This document shows, piece by piece, positions 12,089-23,900 of a DNA stretch of 64,000 nucleotides (positions within the stretch are counted from its first letter, which is position 1; each line of letters opens with the position of its first letter). Where the stretch lies: NCBI GenBank assembly GCA_947034895.1, contig OX344761.1, forward strand, positions 91,215,447 through 91,279,446. Reading direction: 5' to 3'. The DNA is from Rhytidiadelphus loreus (lineage: Eukaryota; Streptophyta; Bryopsida; Hypnales; Hylocomiaceae). Under the pieces are notes generated by a model. That model was not told the DNA's origin. It searched no databases and was given only the letters and a program-made list of their open reading frames with translations. The translations under genes were made by a program, and so were the position numbers.

Positions 12089-13273
12089 CCCCTAAAGGAC
12101 CAAGGCCTTTTTTCTGCCAGAAAACACTCAAAACTGCCATATCTATAGCAAGGAGTAAAAAAAATTGAAAATTGTTTTGTTTTCATATATAACTGTAGGA
12201 TCTTACACCTAACTAATATGAGAGTGTGTGGAAAAAATTTCAGAATTTTTGACCACTCGGATTGCAAGATATCAACGTTTAACCCCTGAGCGCCCAAAGG
12301 GTCAAAATATGGCCTCTCCATTTTTGAAAGATGTCCTTGTTTGACTCTTATAATCTTTTCAATGGTATGGTCAAAGGACGCGTCCCCCTCCATGTATCTT
12401 TGGACATGTCTCAACTATCAATCGGTACAATCAATTAATGTAGATCTTTTTTTAAATGATAGTTTAATTGGAATGAGTATAGAAAGGTTTGGATTTTTGT
12501 GAACATGGGCTGGGCACTTAGGGGTTAAAGTGGAAAAAACAAATTTTTCATCACATTGCGGGACTAGATTTTTTGACTTTGAACATTTTTAACTTAAAAT
12601 TTTTGCACTATAGAGTTTTGAGCTTTAAATCTTTATAGTGTAGAATTGAGTTGAGAGTCTGGGTAAAAAATAAAATTCAAAAAGAAATTGATTATCATTC
12701 TTAAAAAAAAAGTTAAGTAGAAGTAGGTATGAGATAGAAGGAAATCTAAAATATTCATATGTTTTAGATGGAATTCAAATGCACTAAATAATCCCAATGG
12801 TGAGATTGTTCTAGCAAGTAAATCTGACCATGCAAAAAAAAAAATTGAAAAATTTGAAAAATTGCATTCAGAAAATAATGAATCCTGCAAGTTATTTTTT
12901 TCAGGAAGATGCTCTAATTGCCCGAAAAACAAGAATGTCCATAACTTTCTCATAATATATCCAAATGAAATGAATCAAAGCTTTACAGATAGACAAAATT
13001 ATAATCTATGAGAAAAAATAAAATTCAAATTCAAATTCAAATTTTTGTCCATTTTTTTTTGGCTGCTTGAGCTGCCCGCTGTCCCTTCGTTTGAGCTTAT
13101 TTGGTCATAACTATTGTTCCTAGGCACCAATTTTGAAAAAAATTATATTCTTACGAAGCTAATCAACTTTTCTACCTCTAAAAAAAATTCAAAATATTAG
13201 AAGAAAATTTCGGCCCGTAGGTACCTGCCCGAAAACGCATTTGTCTTCCAAAGGGACAGTGGTCCTTTAGGGG
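12089..13273 (-). mobile_element. TTAA-flanked TIR element, copy P2, interrupted
   Basis: TTAA at 12085-12088 and 13274-13277 flanks ends CCCCTAAAGGACCA and TGGTCCTTTAGGGG. It lies inverted relative to P1 (its left end with AAAACTGCCAT matches the right end of P1). A 242-bp relative is inserted at 12283-12524. Without that insertion and one TTAA it is about 939 bp, matching the family length. Confidence 0.82.
12283..12524. mobile_element. 242-bp TTAA-flanked element nested in P2
   Basis: It starts CCCCTGAGCGCCCA and ends TGGGCACTTAGGGG, between TTAA at 12279-12282 and 12525-12528. In other family copies the host sequence is continuous at this point (a segment like CATTCAAAGTTGAAAAAAC), so the insertion duplicated exactly TTAA. 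The ends resemble those of the larger family but the body is shorter and different. Confidence 0.8.
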
Positions 13274-13277
13274 TTAA

Positions 13278-13783
13278 AATCAATGTTTTGTTAAATTCAC
13301 GGTTAAATTAGTTTCTCACAAACAATATTGAGGACACTTTGGTTCATTTTGGTGAGTTAAAGCATCCCCACCAATCTGTTTTGTATCCCTAAAAATTTCG
13401 GGAGAGGACCTCAGATGGGAATGGAGATACAGAAGCTTGTGCGCACCAATCTTGAAACAAGATCTCTACCCCAAATTTATAGAGAACTTGATAAAAGATG
13501 GACCCAATTCTCTATATTCAAGCTCATATAGAGAACACTCGAGGTCTCATCTCTATAAAGTCAAGGTTGACTGGATTGACGTCCCGAGTTTAGGGAAAGA
13601 AAAATCCCTAGTGAAGCAAGTAGTAGGGATGCTCTTAGCCAATGCAATGCAAGTCCTTTTAAAGGTGAAGACACCATTGTTTTAGAAGCAATGCACGGTA
13701 GAAACAATATAATTATTAAGTGGAATATCCATTACAATGCCCTCTTCAATTTTACTAAAGATTATATCTATTGTCTGTGGTCA
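13278..13783. other. Intergenic, nothing supported
   Basis: One 82-codon open frame (13437-13685) has no recognisable protein features and I do not call it. Confidence 0.4.
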
Positions 13784-13787
13784 TTAA

Positions 13788-15656
13788 CTTGTAAAAGATT
13801 TGTACTATGTTTTCACCAAAACTAGTCAAAAACTGACATTTCCAATACAAGTACCAAATTTTAGAATAAAATCATTTTTAGGTACATGTAACTATAGGAT
13901 CTTGTAGTGCAATAGATTGAGAAGATGTGGAAAAAATTTCACAAATTTCCATTGTGTAGATTGAAAGATATTAGCATTCGAAGTGACAAAAATCCTTTTT
14001 TGGGCCCCAAGGACAACCAGGCAACTACACTTTAGAAAGGTCACATTTGTATAAAAAAAATGTCCAAATTGGTGGTTACTCTTTGAATTCCTTCTTTAAG
14101 GCAAGTTGACTACATGCTTGAAGAACTTCAAATCATTTGGAATTGTACAACATATACTTAGGAAAAGAATAATAAGTAAAAAGAAGTAGTGAATAATTCA
14201 ATTATATTATTAAAATTTTATTTAGGGAATTGAAAAATGCCAATCCCAATGGTTGTAATGTTGTAATAAAAAATATACAACTAATTTTTTAATTTAAATT
14301 CCAAAATATATTTAAAATTGAGCTATATAAAGGACTTCAAAGTATGTCTTAGAGTAGAGATTCTATAACTACTTGCAAAGTACATGAAACTAAAACTCAT
14401 CATAACTTTCATCTTACTAATCAAAATGGAATGATTCAAAGCTTTCCATATATAGATAAATCTATAAAAATAATTTCAAATTTTTATTTTTTTTAAAAGT
14501 GATTCTTAACCCCTAAAGGACCATTGTCCCCTCAAGGGACAAAATGGATTTCGGGCAAGTTCCTATGGTCTCAATTTTCAGTGAATTTTTTTGAAACTTT
14601 CTCATAAGATAGGAAAACTTATGAGCTTTGTGGGAATATAAATTTTATTTCAATTGGTGCCCGAAAGCAAAAGTTATGGCATCTTAAACATAATTTTCAC
14701 GTCACCGGGCAGAAAAATAAATCTACAAAAATTTGAAATTAATTTTTTAATTTTTTTCTTCTTAAAGATCATATTTTTCTCTACATGTGAAGCTTTGATT
14801 CATTCCATTTGGATTAGTAATGTGAAAGTTATGAACAATCTTGTTTTTCGGACAATTTGAGCATCTTCTCGAAAAAATAATTTATAAGATTCAATTTTGA
14901 ATGCAATTTTTACAATTTTTCAACAAAAATTGTTTGACAAGGTTAAGTTTTCTATTTAGAACAATCTCACCATTGAGATTATTGTGTTTCAATTCCATTT
15001 TAGAGCTATTAACAATTTAGTTTTTCTTTCAATTTTGGACCCACTTCTACTAAACAATTTTTTAAAGAGTGAAAATCAATCATGTTTTTTTCTTAATTTT
15101 TTTTCCTAGACTTTCAACTCAATTCTTCAACACCAAAATTTTTAAATTCAAGGTCCATGGTGTAAATTTTTTTCCCAAATCGCATTCAAAGTCATCTGAA
15201 ATTGCAAGCTAGTGTTCAAAAAAACTTTATTTTTTCAACTTTGAATGCTAATATCTTCCAATCTGTAAGGTCAAACTCCATGAAATTTTTACCACATGAT
15301 ACTAGACTAGCAAAGTACAAGATCTTATGGTTAGATTCTAAAAACAATATTTTTTTTCGTTTTTTTGGATGAATGCAGCAAAAATGGCAGTTTTGAGTAG
15401 TTTTGATAGAAGAACGGCCTTGGTCCTCTAGGGGTTAAAGAAGTTTATTTTGTTGCGAGGGTTGCTAGCAATGAAAACTATAAATCATCCAATATCTTTT
15501 TAATCATGCAGTCGAAAGTTATAAAAATTGTTGGGCCTTAAAGCTACTCTTTAGACACATTTTGTTTGAAATTTAAAAAAAAAAATGAAACTCCATTTGA
15601 AGTGAGCTACCCAAAATTACTATGTTGCCAAAAAATGTAGTTTGGGCATTTAGGGG
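13788..15656 (-). mobile_element. TTAA-family copy P3, interrupted by P4
   Basis: The left end is decayed (TTAA at 13784-13787, then CTTGTAAAAGATTTGTACTA, aligning with the start of the copy at 34897). The right end is GCATTTAGGGG before TTAA at 15657-15660. The copy at 14510-15434 is inserted inside it. Excluding that, it is about 940 bp. Orientation is as the copy at 34897-35814. It is more diverged than its guest, as expected for the older insertion. Confidence 0.72.
14510..15434 (+). mobile_element. TTAA-family copy P4, nested in P3
   Basis: It starts CCCCTAAAGGACCATTGTCC and ends TGGTCCTCTAGGGG, flanked by TTAA at 14506-14509 and 15435-15438. The 925-bp body matches P1 from end to end in the same orientation. 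It is non-coding. Confidence 0.85.
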
Positions 15657-15660
15657 TTAA

Positions 15661-18600
15661 ACAAGGTGCATCTACTTTTGGAAAGCATAAACCTTTATGG
15701 ATTAATTTTCCTTATCATCAAAGGTAGTAAGGTAAATCTCCCATGATAGGCAAATCTCCTATGACAAGTTCCAGGGAACTACCCATTAGAATCTTATATC
15801 AACCCATAATAGATTTTTTCTAATTAATGGGATTGCACAACTAGAAAATTCAGTTTTCTTTTGTTCATTTGGTAGTGCTCATTTAGACATAAAATTGTTG
15901 CCATTTTTGTCCAAATCAACACAACCAAATCAACAAAAAAAATCAAATTCTCTAGTAGTAATTGGAACTATACTAGGTTGATTTGTATAATTAATGCCTA
16001 AGGAGATGGTCATGGAGTTATTAGTGATCAAAAGACACTTATACCTTTCCAATGTAAACTTGTTATAAAAAATTATTTTTTTATTCCTTTCTGTTATGGC
16101 CATGTTAAGAAATCTTGTAGCCATATTAGAAAATGTTGTGAATGCCTTAGGTGATAAGATGACCATTATGAAAACACTTTTTGCTAGTTTTGGGGTAGTC
16201 TAATACTCTTTTGGGCCAATCTAGCAGTTTATTTCAAAAAAATAAAATTTCAATTTCTCTCTTCATTTCTCTTATTTGTTTGTGTATGGAAAAAAAATAT
16301 GAATATTTTTGCAAATTACAACAAATAAAACCACTCATTTTTCTTGTCATAGGTAGGTTTACCTTAGTGGAGCTATAAAGTAGCAATAATAGTAATTTTT
16401 CTATCTATAGAAGACATGCCATTTTCTAGCATTCTAAAAGACAAAAACTTTAGATGATTCTTGATATTACTAGTAGTATTTCAAAATAATAATACATGTT
16501 ATTTAAAAATGTTAATTATTGAAACTCATTATTAAAAAAATTGAAATGATTAAATTTCAAGATTGAAAATGAACTAACTACAATGTATTCAATTTTGTAT
16601 ATACAAAGTCATAAGTTATATTTTTTGAAATAATTTATAACATTGTATTTTGCATTGTCAAATTTAGAGGCATACCCTATAACCTAAACACTTAGAATTT
16701 ATAGTATTTAAATTTTGGAATGTCACACATTCTTATGTTGTAGAGGTAGGGATATTGTGAGATGAGGTGGTGACAGTAGTGATTGGGATCAAAAACATAG
16801 GTTAGTCACATTAGAAATCCAATAGGTTGAGGCATGCATGCAATCAATGGGGGCACCAATGTAGTCAAGTTAGAGTGTAGATGCAATGGGGCAAGGTAGA
16901 AATACAATTAGAATTGTGTGCAATCGCAAGGGAGAGGGGTGCAAAGTTGACTAAATCAAGTCACAACACTACATCAAGATGTAAAGATGCGTGATGTGAT
17001 CCAAACGTGAAGCTTTTAGGATGGATATATTCTTACTATTTGGATGGAATATCAAAAAATTATCTAGAAAGAATGACATAAATTGAACTAGTTACATGTT
17101 AAAAAGTAGATGTGACTTTCTTTACAATCGTGATTGTGATAAAATAGTGAAAAAATAAATCCTAAAATGTTTAGACTTTAGGGTTTAGGATTAGGTTAGT
17201 CAAGATTTGGACAAAATTATGAATGAATCTCATTTCTTATATGCTTAGCACTTAGCATAAGGTTTTCAAATTATGGAGTACAATACCATATGCCTAGCAA
17301 TAAAGAGAATGAATTGAAAGCTTTACAATGCACAGTCAAATTTCCACCCATTGACTATTGATTGATTCTACAATTTTGTGCTTTTATCCCTATTTATCCT
17401 ACATCCCAAGTCTTATTTAATGAATGTCCAAATGAGTAAGTGAAGGAATGAGCCATCCATTCAAAATTGGCCAACTCAAACCATGGTATAGAAACTACAT
17501 TAATCTCACTACACAATTAATAAACAACCAAAAAGCTAAACAATGAATTTCATTAAGACCAAACATATTGTATGGTATAAGAAATCATAGGGCATTTTGG
17601 ATTGCTTTGAGCATTTAAGGATTAATGTGTCATGACAAGCCATGATAGACATGACATGACAATATGACATAAAAACTCCAATCTACATCATGATAAACAA
17701 CCTTGGAGGGGTGGAAACACAAACAAGTGTACCGATCAACCAATGCAAGTAGAGGTCAAGGTGGGATAATAATCATAATATAGAATCCTTCCCCCTAGCA
17801 TTACATCTTTTTTAAGCCCTCTTCTCAATGCCTCATGTACTAGCTTGCCTCACAATGTGTGTTCAGTTAGTTTGGTAGAAGTTAGGGCTTTATCCTAACT
17901 TGTACAAAGTTTAAAGATTACTCAATATGGATGCAAAAAATGATGAAGTAATTTAACCACCAATATCTTAGCAATCTTTATTTCTTTATCAAAAGAACAA
18001 GTTGATATATTGATGTTCGCAATTAATACATCACAAAGCAATAATTAGTTATGAAATTACAAATGATTTAGATAGAATCCCAAAAATACTCTCATTAAAG
18101 CTAAAAAGTCAAAAACAAGTTCTATGAAAATACATATTAGAGAAGGCAATTATGGAATAGAGTACGAGAGGCATTGTAGATTGGCTTCCAAAGCTTGTGA
18201 AAGTGATCCAAATGCCTTGACAACATTTAGAAGGCGCAAAACTTAAGTGACCGGAATTTGAACAAAAGGTTTATTTTGAATGTAATTGAAGGAGGTTATG
18301 CGATAGCAATTGCAAGTCATATAGCTTTTCTTCCGAAGAGTCTTCGCAAAAATTGAACAATATTTCATAGACAATGGAGAGTATTCTTGGATATGGAAAA
18401 ATGCAAAAAGTGCTACACACCAAAATATTAACCATCTAGAGCAATTTGGATTTTGCGAGGAGGTCAATGAAGGTAGGCAATGACAAGGAAAAGGGACAAG
18501 AAATCATAGTTGTGGCTTGGGTATGTTCATTCAAGATAGCATGCATAATTAAATTGACATTCTTAAATTAGTGAATAATGGAGGACTATTCACTTCAATT

Positions 18601-19795
18601 GAACTACAAATTTGTACTTACTTTCTTAAGAAAGTGCAAAACTACAATACTAAATTTCAAATGTCATGCCAATTGAAAAAATTGAAAAAAACCCGAGTAT
18701 CGGGTTGACAATGGAGTTACTTGAGATGGTTGCCACTTACTACTAAAATCACTTGAATTTGACATTGCCATTGTCTGGTACTGTGGGAAAATGCCATGAG
18801 AAGAACTATATACATATTTATATCTCACCACCTAATATGTTCTTGTTAAATTTTGATCTTTGAAAGAAAAATAGGGTGTATATAGGGATTTGTGATTGAG
18901 GCATTTCTAGTCAAGTCATGAAAAATGGATATGGATCTAGATATCGAGTTGCAACTTTGGATTTGATACAGGTTGAGAAACAAAGACGAAAATGTGTTGT
19001 TAGTTCTAGAATTGTTCTATTTGTACAAAGCTCTAGACTCTAGGAACTCGATTAAGGTCATATGGCAAAAATACTTCTATTCCAAGCTTTCTCATGCATA
19101 ATCTATTTGATGGACAACAAAAAAGATTTGGAATCAAGATGATGATGATGATGTCTTTTGCATGGTGCAACAAAATGATGACCCAAATATGTAACTCATG
19201 TCTTATATGACCTTGATTATAATTAGTTATTATGCATTTTAGTCCAATCTCAAGGGATTTAATTTGATTTAATGTAGAAAACTTTTGTAGCCCTTTTAAC
19301 AAGGAATCCAAAAATGCAATTATATACATAAAATGAATATATTTTGAGGACAATAATAGCATTAGAAACCTACATATATGCCCGGGGAAATCAATATTGT
19401 TTTTTTAGAAAACTACATGAGTTAAAAAACGGTTCATTTTTAATTCAAAGGTGGAAAATTTTATATAATATGTAGTGCTACTATATGGCTCAAGAAATGC
19501 TTTAAACTATAATATATATAAATTAGGCTATGTAAAAACATGATGTAGTAGGAGTTTTTATTAATAAGTTAGCCGTGATAGATATAGGCCTTGCAAAATT
19601 TTCATATTACAATGACTATAGATGTGGACAAATAATTTCATGTGGATTATAAAATGAACACATTCAAGAGAGTCTATGATGAAGGCTAGTGGATTAAAAT
19701 TGTGCCACAATACTAGTTTTCTGTATATCAAAAAAATTAGGTGTAAATGTAAGACATTGACTACAAGTGGCAAAAATTGTCACATTGCATGAACA
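15661..19795. other. AT-rich intergenic DNA, about 4.1 kb
   Basis: I see no gene-like structure, no paired termini and only short open frames (the longest 109 codons, at 19033-19362 on the minus strand, low complexity). It may hold old transposon debris that I cannot resolve by eye. Confidence 0.45.
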
Positions 19796-19799
19796 GGGA

Positions 19800-19975
19800 G
19801 GCAACGGTGCTAGTATGTGAGCGTAGAAATGTGAGCCTACAAGCCTTGAGCTGGGGAATGCTGTCGCATGAGCGTAGAGCGTAGAGCGTCAATTATAAAC
19901 TAAATTCTGAAAAAATTAGAAGTTCATAAAAAAGAAAACCTATGACCGTGCTTAGATGAGACCTAAGACCGTGCA
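19800..19975 (+). repeat. Left terminal repeat region of the 15-kb element
   Basis: It contains the GCTAGTATGTGAGC block, three tandem GAGCGTA-like units and CCTAAGACCGTG. All have inverted counterparts at 34150-34340, and the first also at 34745-34796. Similarity is patchy, so this is an old or quickly diverging terminal repeat. Confidence 0.5.
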
Positions 19976-20902
19976 AAAAATTGAGATATATGGTAGAAGA
20001 ATAATATGCTAAAATTTAAAATTCGTTTATGCAAAACAAGAGAAAAGTTTTTTCTCCCTTATTAAAAATATCATCATTTAATAGGCCTAGTAAAATCATA
20101 TTTTTTATAGCAAAACACCAATGCATTACATGCATTGGTGAATATAAATTTGCAATGACAATAATTTCAATTTTCTGGTCATTAAATAATTGAATTAAAT
20201 AAAACGGAACAAGCAAATTAAAAATATTCATAATATATTATATAAAAACCATATTCATTTTAGAAAGACTTTTTACAGTCTTTTATTTTATGTTTGATTT
20301 AAAGATAAAATACTTTTTCTCATTATTAGTATTTATTTAAATAGAGAACACCACAAACTTCTTGAATTTCATTTTCGAATCAGTATTTTAGCATAATTTT
20401 GGGTAGAATTCAATTATAAATTCCTTAAATGAATTTAGAATACTACCATTTGAAACTAGTTCACAATAAATTTGGATCACATAAAGCCAATGTAAAATCA
20501 ATTATAAATTTAGGAAATGAAACTTTTTATGATTTAATGTAATTTCTTGGTAGTCAAGAAAACAAATTTTTCATATAATCTGTGAAGATCTAAAGAATGT
20601 AAACATCAATTGAAATAATTGTACAATTTGTTTAGATATTGTAAACCATTTTGTAGAACATGAGTGTGACATTTAAAATTAGAAATTGAAATTATAACAA
20701 AAATTAAATATTATAATAGGGGACAAACCTTGTAGTACATTATTAACATAATCAAAAACATATTTGCAGTTCAGTGATGGACTTTGACAAAGAACAATGA
20801 AAACCAAGAAGTTGGTGGCCCTTTTAGTCTCACCGATCAAATTAAAGTAGAAAATGATACCCAGAACATGGGTAGAACATGCTAGAGATTTTAATCCCTA
20901 CG
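19976..20902. other. AT-rich subterminal region
   Basis: Non-coding sequence lies between the left terminal repeat and the stop codon of the methyltransferase-like gene. It probably includes that gene's 3' UTR; AATAAA-like motifs on the minus strand are too common here to choose one. Confidence 0.4.
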
Positions 20903-23900
20903 CTACTCACAATGAACATCATCATCACAATCTGCTGCGTCATCTACTAACTGAAGAACTCTTTTGTAGCCACGAAATTTACGAGACCTAGAAAGAATAG
21001 GAGGTGCCCTAACAAATTCTTCTGCTACATCACGAGCATAAACTGGTAATAGGAAAGTTTTAGGAGGACTATTCACTATTTCCTTCCTTGTAGATTGAAG
21101 AATAGAGGTCCTTGAAGAAACTGTAGTCACTCTTGAGCTGCATCGTATCAAAATATGAAGATAATTAGTTGGTGAAAGATACTAAAACAATAATAAGTAT
21201 GGGGGATCAATTTTCAAAGTAACAATTGTATATAAAAAAGAATGAAAGGACTTACGTACAGAATAAGTTTGTAGCTTCAACTACAGGTACTTCGAAATCT
21301 GATTTAGCATCTTCATCCGAGCTAGTAATATCTTCATTGATCCGTTGTCACTTCGAAACTGGGGTTGATTTTTCAATAATAAGGGGTTGTAGAAGAGCAT
21401 TGAAAATCAATGTATCTTCTTCAAAGGCTACAATGTGACGGCCAGACCTACGACAAGCATGAATAGAGGAACCTGGAATTCATGAATGCAGAAATTAGAT
21501 ATAACTGATGAACATCCAAAGACAAAATTAGATGAAAGTGAAGTCACCAAAATATACAAACAATAAAACCAGAATTTTAAGAATTGAAACAATTGATAAG
21601 GAAAAAAGTAGCTAATGTAACTCATACTAATATATATCAAGAAGGATGAAAATTGAATGAAAATAATTCTAAACCTGTGGATGCAGAGCAATCGAACACC
21701 ACATCACCTATTACTGAAAAAGATTCAACAAGAATCTGCATTAGACCGGAATCTTTCTCTCGCGAACCTCGCCAAGGAACATTGCTGTGAAAAAGCTGTG
21801 ACTCTTTTGTCACCATGTTGTGTAGTACATCATCGAAGTCGACATCAATGCCAGCAGTGTCCAAATGTGGTACCATTTGGATTTTGAAATGAGAACAATG
21901 GACGTCTTCAAAGTTCCTTACAAGTAGTTGAATACCAAAAATGAGAGTCTGCATAGAACAATTTCCGAGACATCAGAATCATATGCATTGAGAGTAAGAT
22001 AAATAATAAAAATAAAAAAATGTTGATTATAGGGAAAAATGGATTTACATACCGTCTTTGATGAATCACGAGGGTGGGTTAAATGAAGACGATTGATCCC
22101 AGTCCATTTGCGATAGAGTTTGAAGTGAAATGCTCGACAAAATCCTTTCAAGTCTGATTTTACTTGACTTGAATCAGAATGAAAGATTAGTAAAGCTCCG
22201 TCGTCGTGCAAATGACTTCCAGCGAAATCAAAGATAGACTTCAGGAAATCCGAATGAAGACTGTTCCAAGGTGGAACAACAGATGTAGGATTTGATACCT
22301 CTGGGACAGGAAGATCCTCGGGAATATCGAAAATCAGTAGATCGATAGCTCGAGAATGGGAAACCTTGCCTTTGAAAAACCTTTCTTTATCTCTCTTGTG
22401 CTGTTCAAAAAGCAGAATTAGAAAGGAGAACAACTTTGTAAAAGCCAAAAGAAGTAGTAAGAATATATTGAAGCAAATGGAAGATGAAATCTGAGATCTA
22501 CCTTGTCAAGAAAAGATTGAAGTTCGTTCCACCCCGAAGGAAATGATCCATGTTGAATATGGTGGTGGAGAAGTGAGTGCAAAGATCCATTAAAAATAAA
22601 ACTATCCACTTCTGGTAATGCCGAATCAATTGTCATTGGCACTGGTACATGTATGGTCCAGTGAAAGACGAGAGATAGTAAGATTGATAGAGGAACTATC
22701 TCACTTACGTGTGCCTTCTGTTGGAGAAACTGAAGAAATTTGAGTGCCATCTCCACCAGATCCACCAATTATGGGCAAATGTGTCGGTGCTTTACTTGTA
22801 GCCTTAATTGTGGCAACTGCCTCAGCAGCCTGGGCCTTGACATTGGCCACCAAACCAACTTTAGATGCTTTTTCTGCTTTCCTGAGTTCACCTTTAATCT
22901 TTTTTGCCTCCGCCTTTTCAGCAACTCTCTGCATTTGTTTCATAGCTTTAATCTTTTCTTTCTCATTCAAATGAGAAACATCGAGAATAAGATCCTGCTC
23001 TGTAAGGGTTTCAAGATCAATTGGATTTGGAGGATGACTGCCTCCTAATCCCTTCTCTGCATCTTCAATCGCTTTCTTCTTAGATTCTTCTTGTTGAGGG
23101 TAGAAACTTCCTCCACAATCTAAGTACCAACAACTAGCATTGAGGTGTAGGACACCCCATGATCTAATCAAACCAGGTGAGTACATGCATTGTTCCATGG
23201 ATGTCTTATCGACCCATGCTTGAAAGAAACCCGGAAGCTAATCCCGTGCCACGGCATCCTTGAGTACCAATTCGAACATGAAGTATCTGCCAATATTGAT
23301 AAAAACAGAAGTAGTGAGATAAGGAAATGAACGTATAGGAAAAAGACAATAATTCACAGCATTATATGCTCAGTAAATGTATTGTACCTGTAAAGAACAC
23401 GCTTCACAATGCGTGCTGTATAATTATACGAACTAAATGCTTTAGTTCGTGAATACGAATCTTTGCCTCGAAACAAAGACGAGAATCCGTGCACCCAAAT
23501 GCGAACACGCCAGTACTCTACGAAATCGGCCGGAGACAATGGTAGCTTGGAAGGATCTACTACAACGGTAACGCCTTCTTCTGTTTGTAGCCTCTCATAC
23601 TCGGTGTTGAATGCTTCCTCTAGCTGAAAAAAAAAAATAGTGAATATTGCATAATAATATTAGGTAAATTACAAAATATTAAGAAGGGAACTGTGAGTAC
23701 ATTACAAAAGAATTCCATAATGGCAAAAGACACTTACAGATCCCCAAAAACAAGCCTTATTTAGCCAAGACTCAAAGTCCTTATCCGAGAATCGTTTGCT
23801 GGAAAAATGGGCAGCCTTTCTTGTTTCAGTACCAGAGTTCCACCAACACAAACATCTCACTTTCAAGAAAACAGGAGCCACAGATGTTGCTAGCAATTGA

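Noticed and set aside
19033..19362. 109-codon minus-strand ORF
   Set aside because: AT-driven Ile/Leu-rich translation without domain-like text or neighbouring exons.
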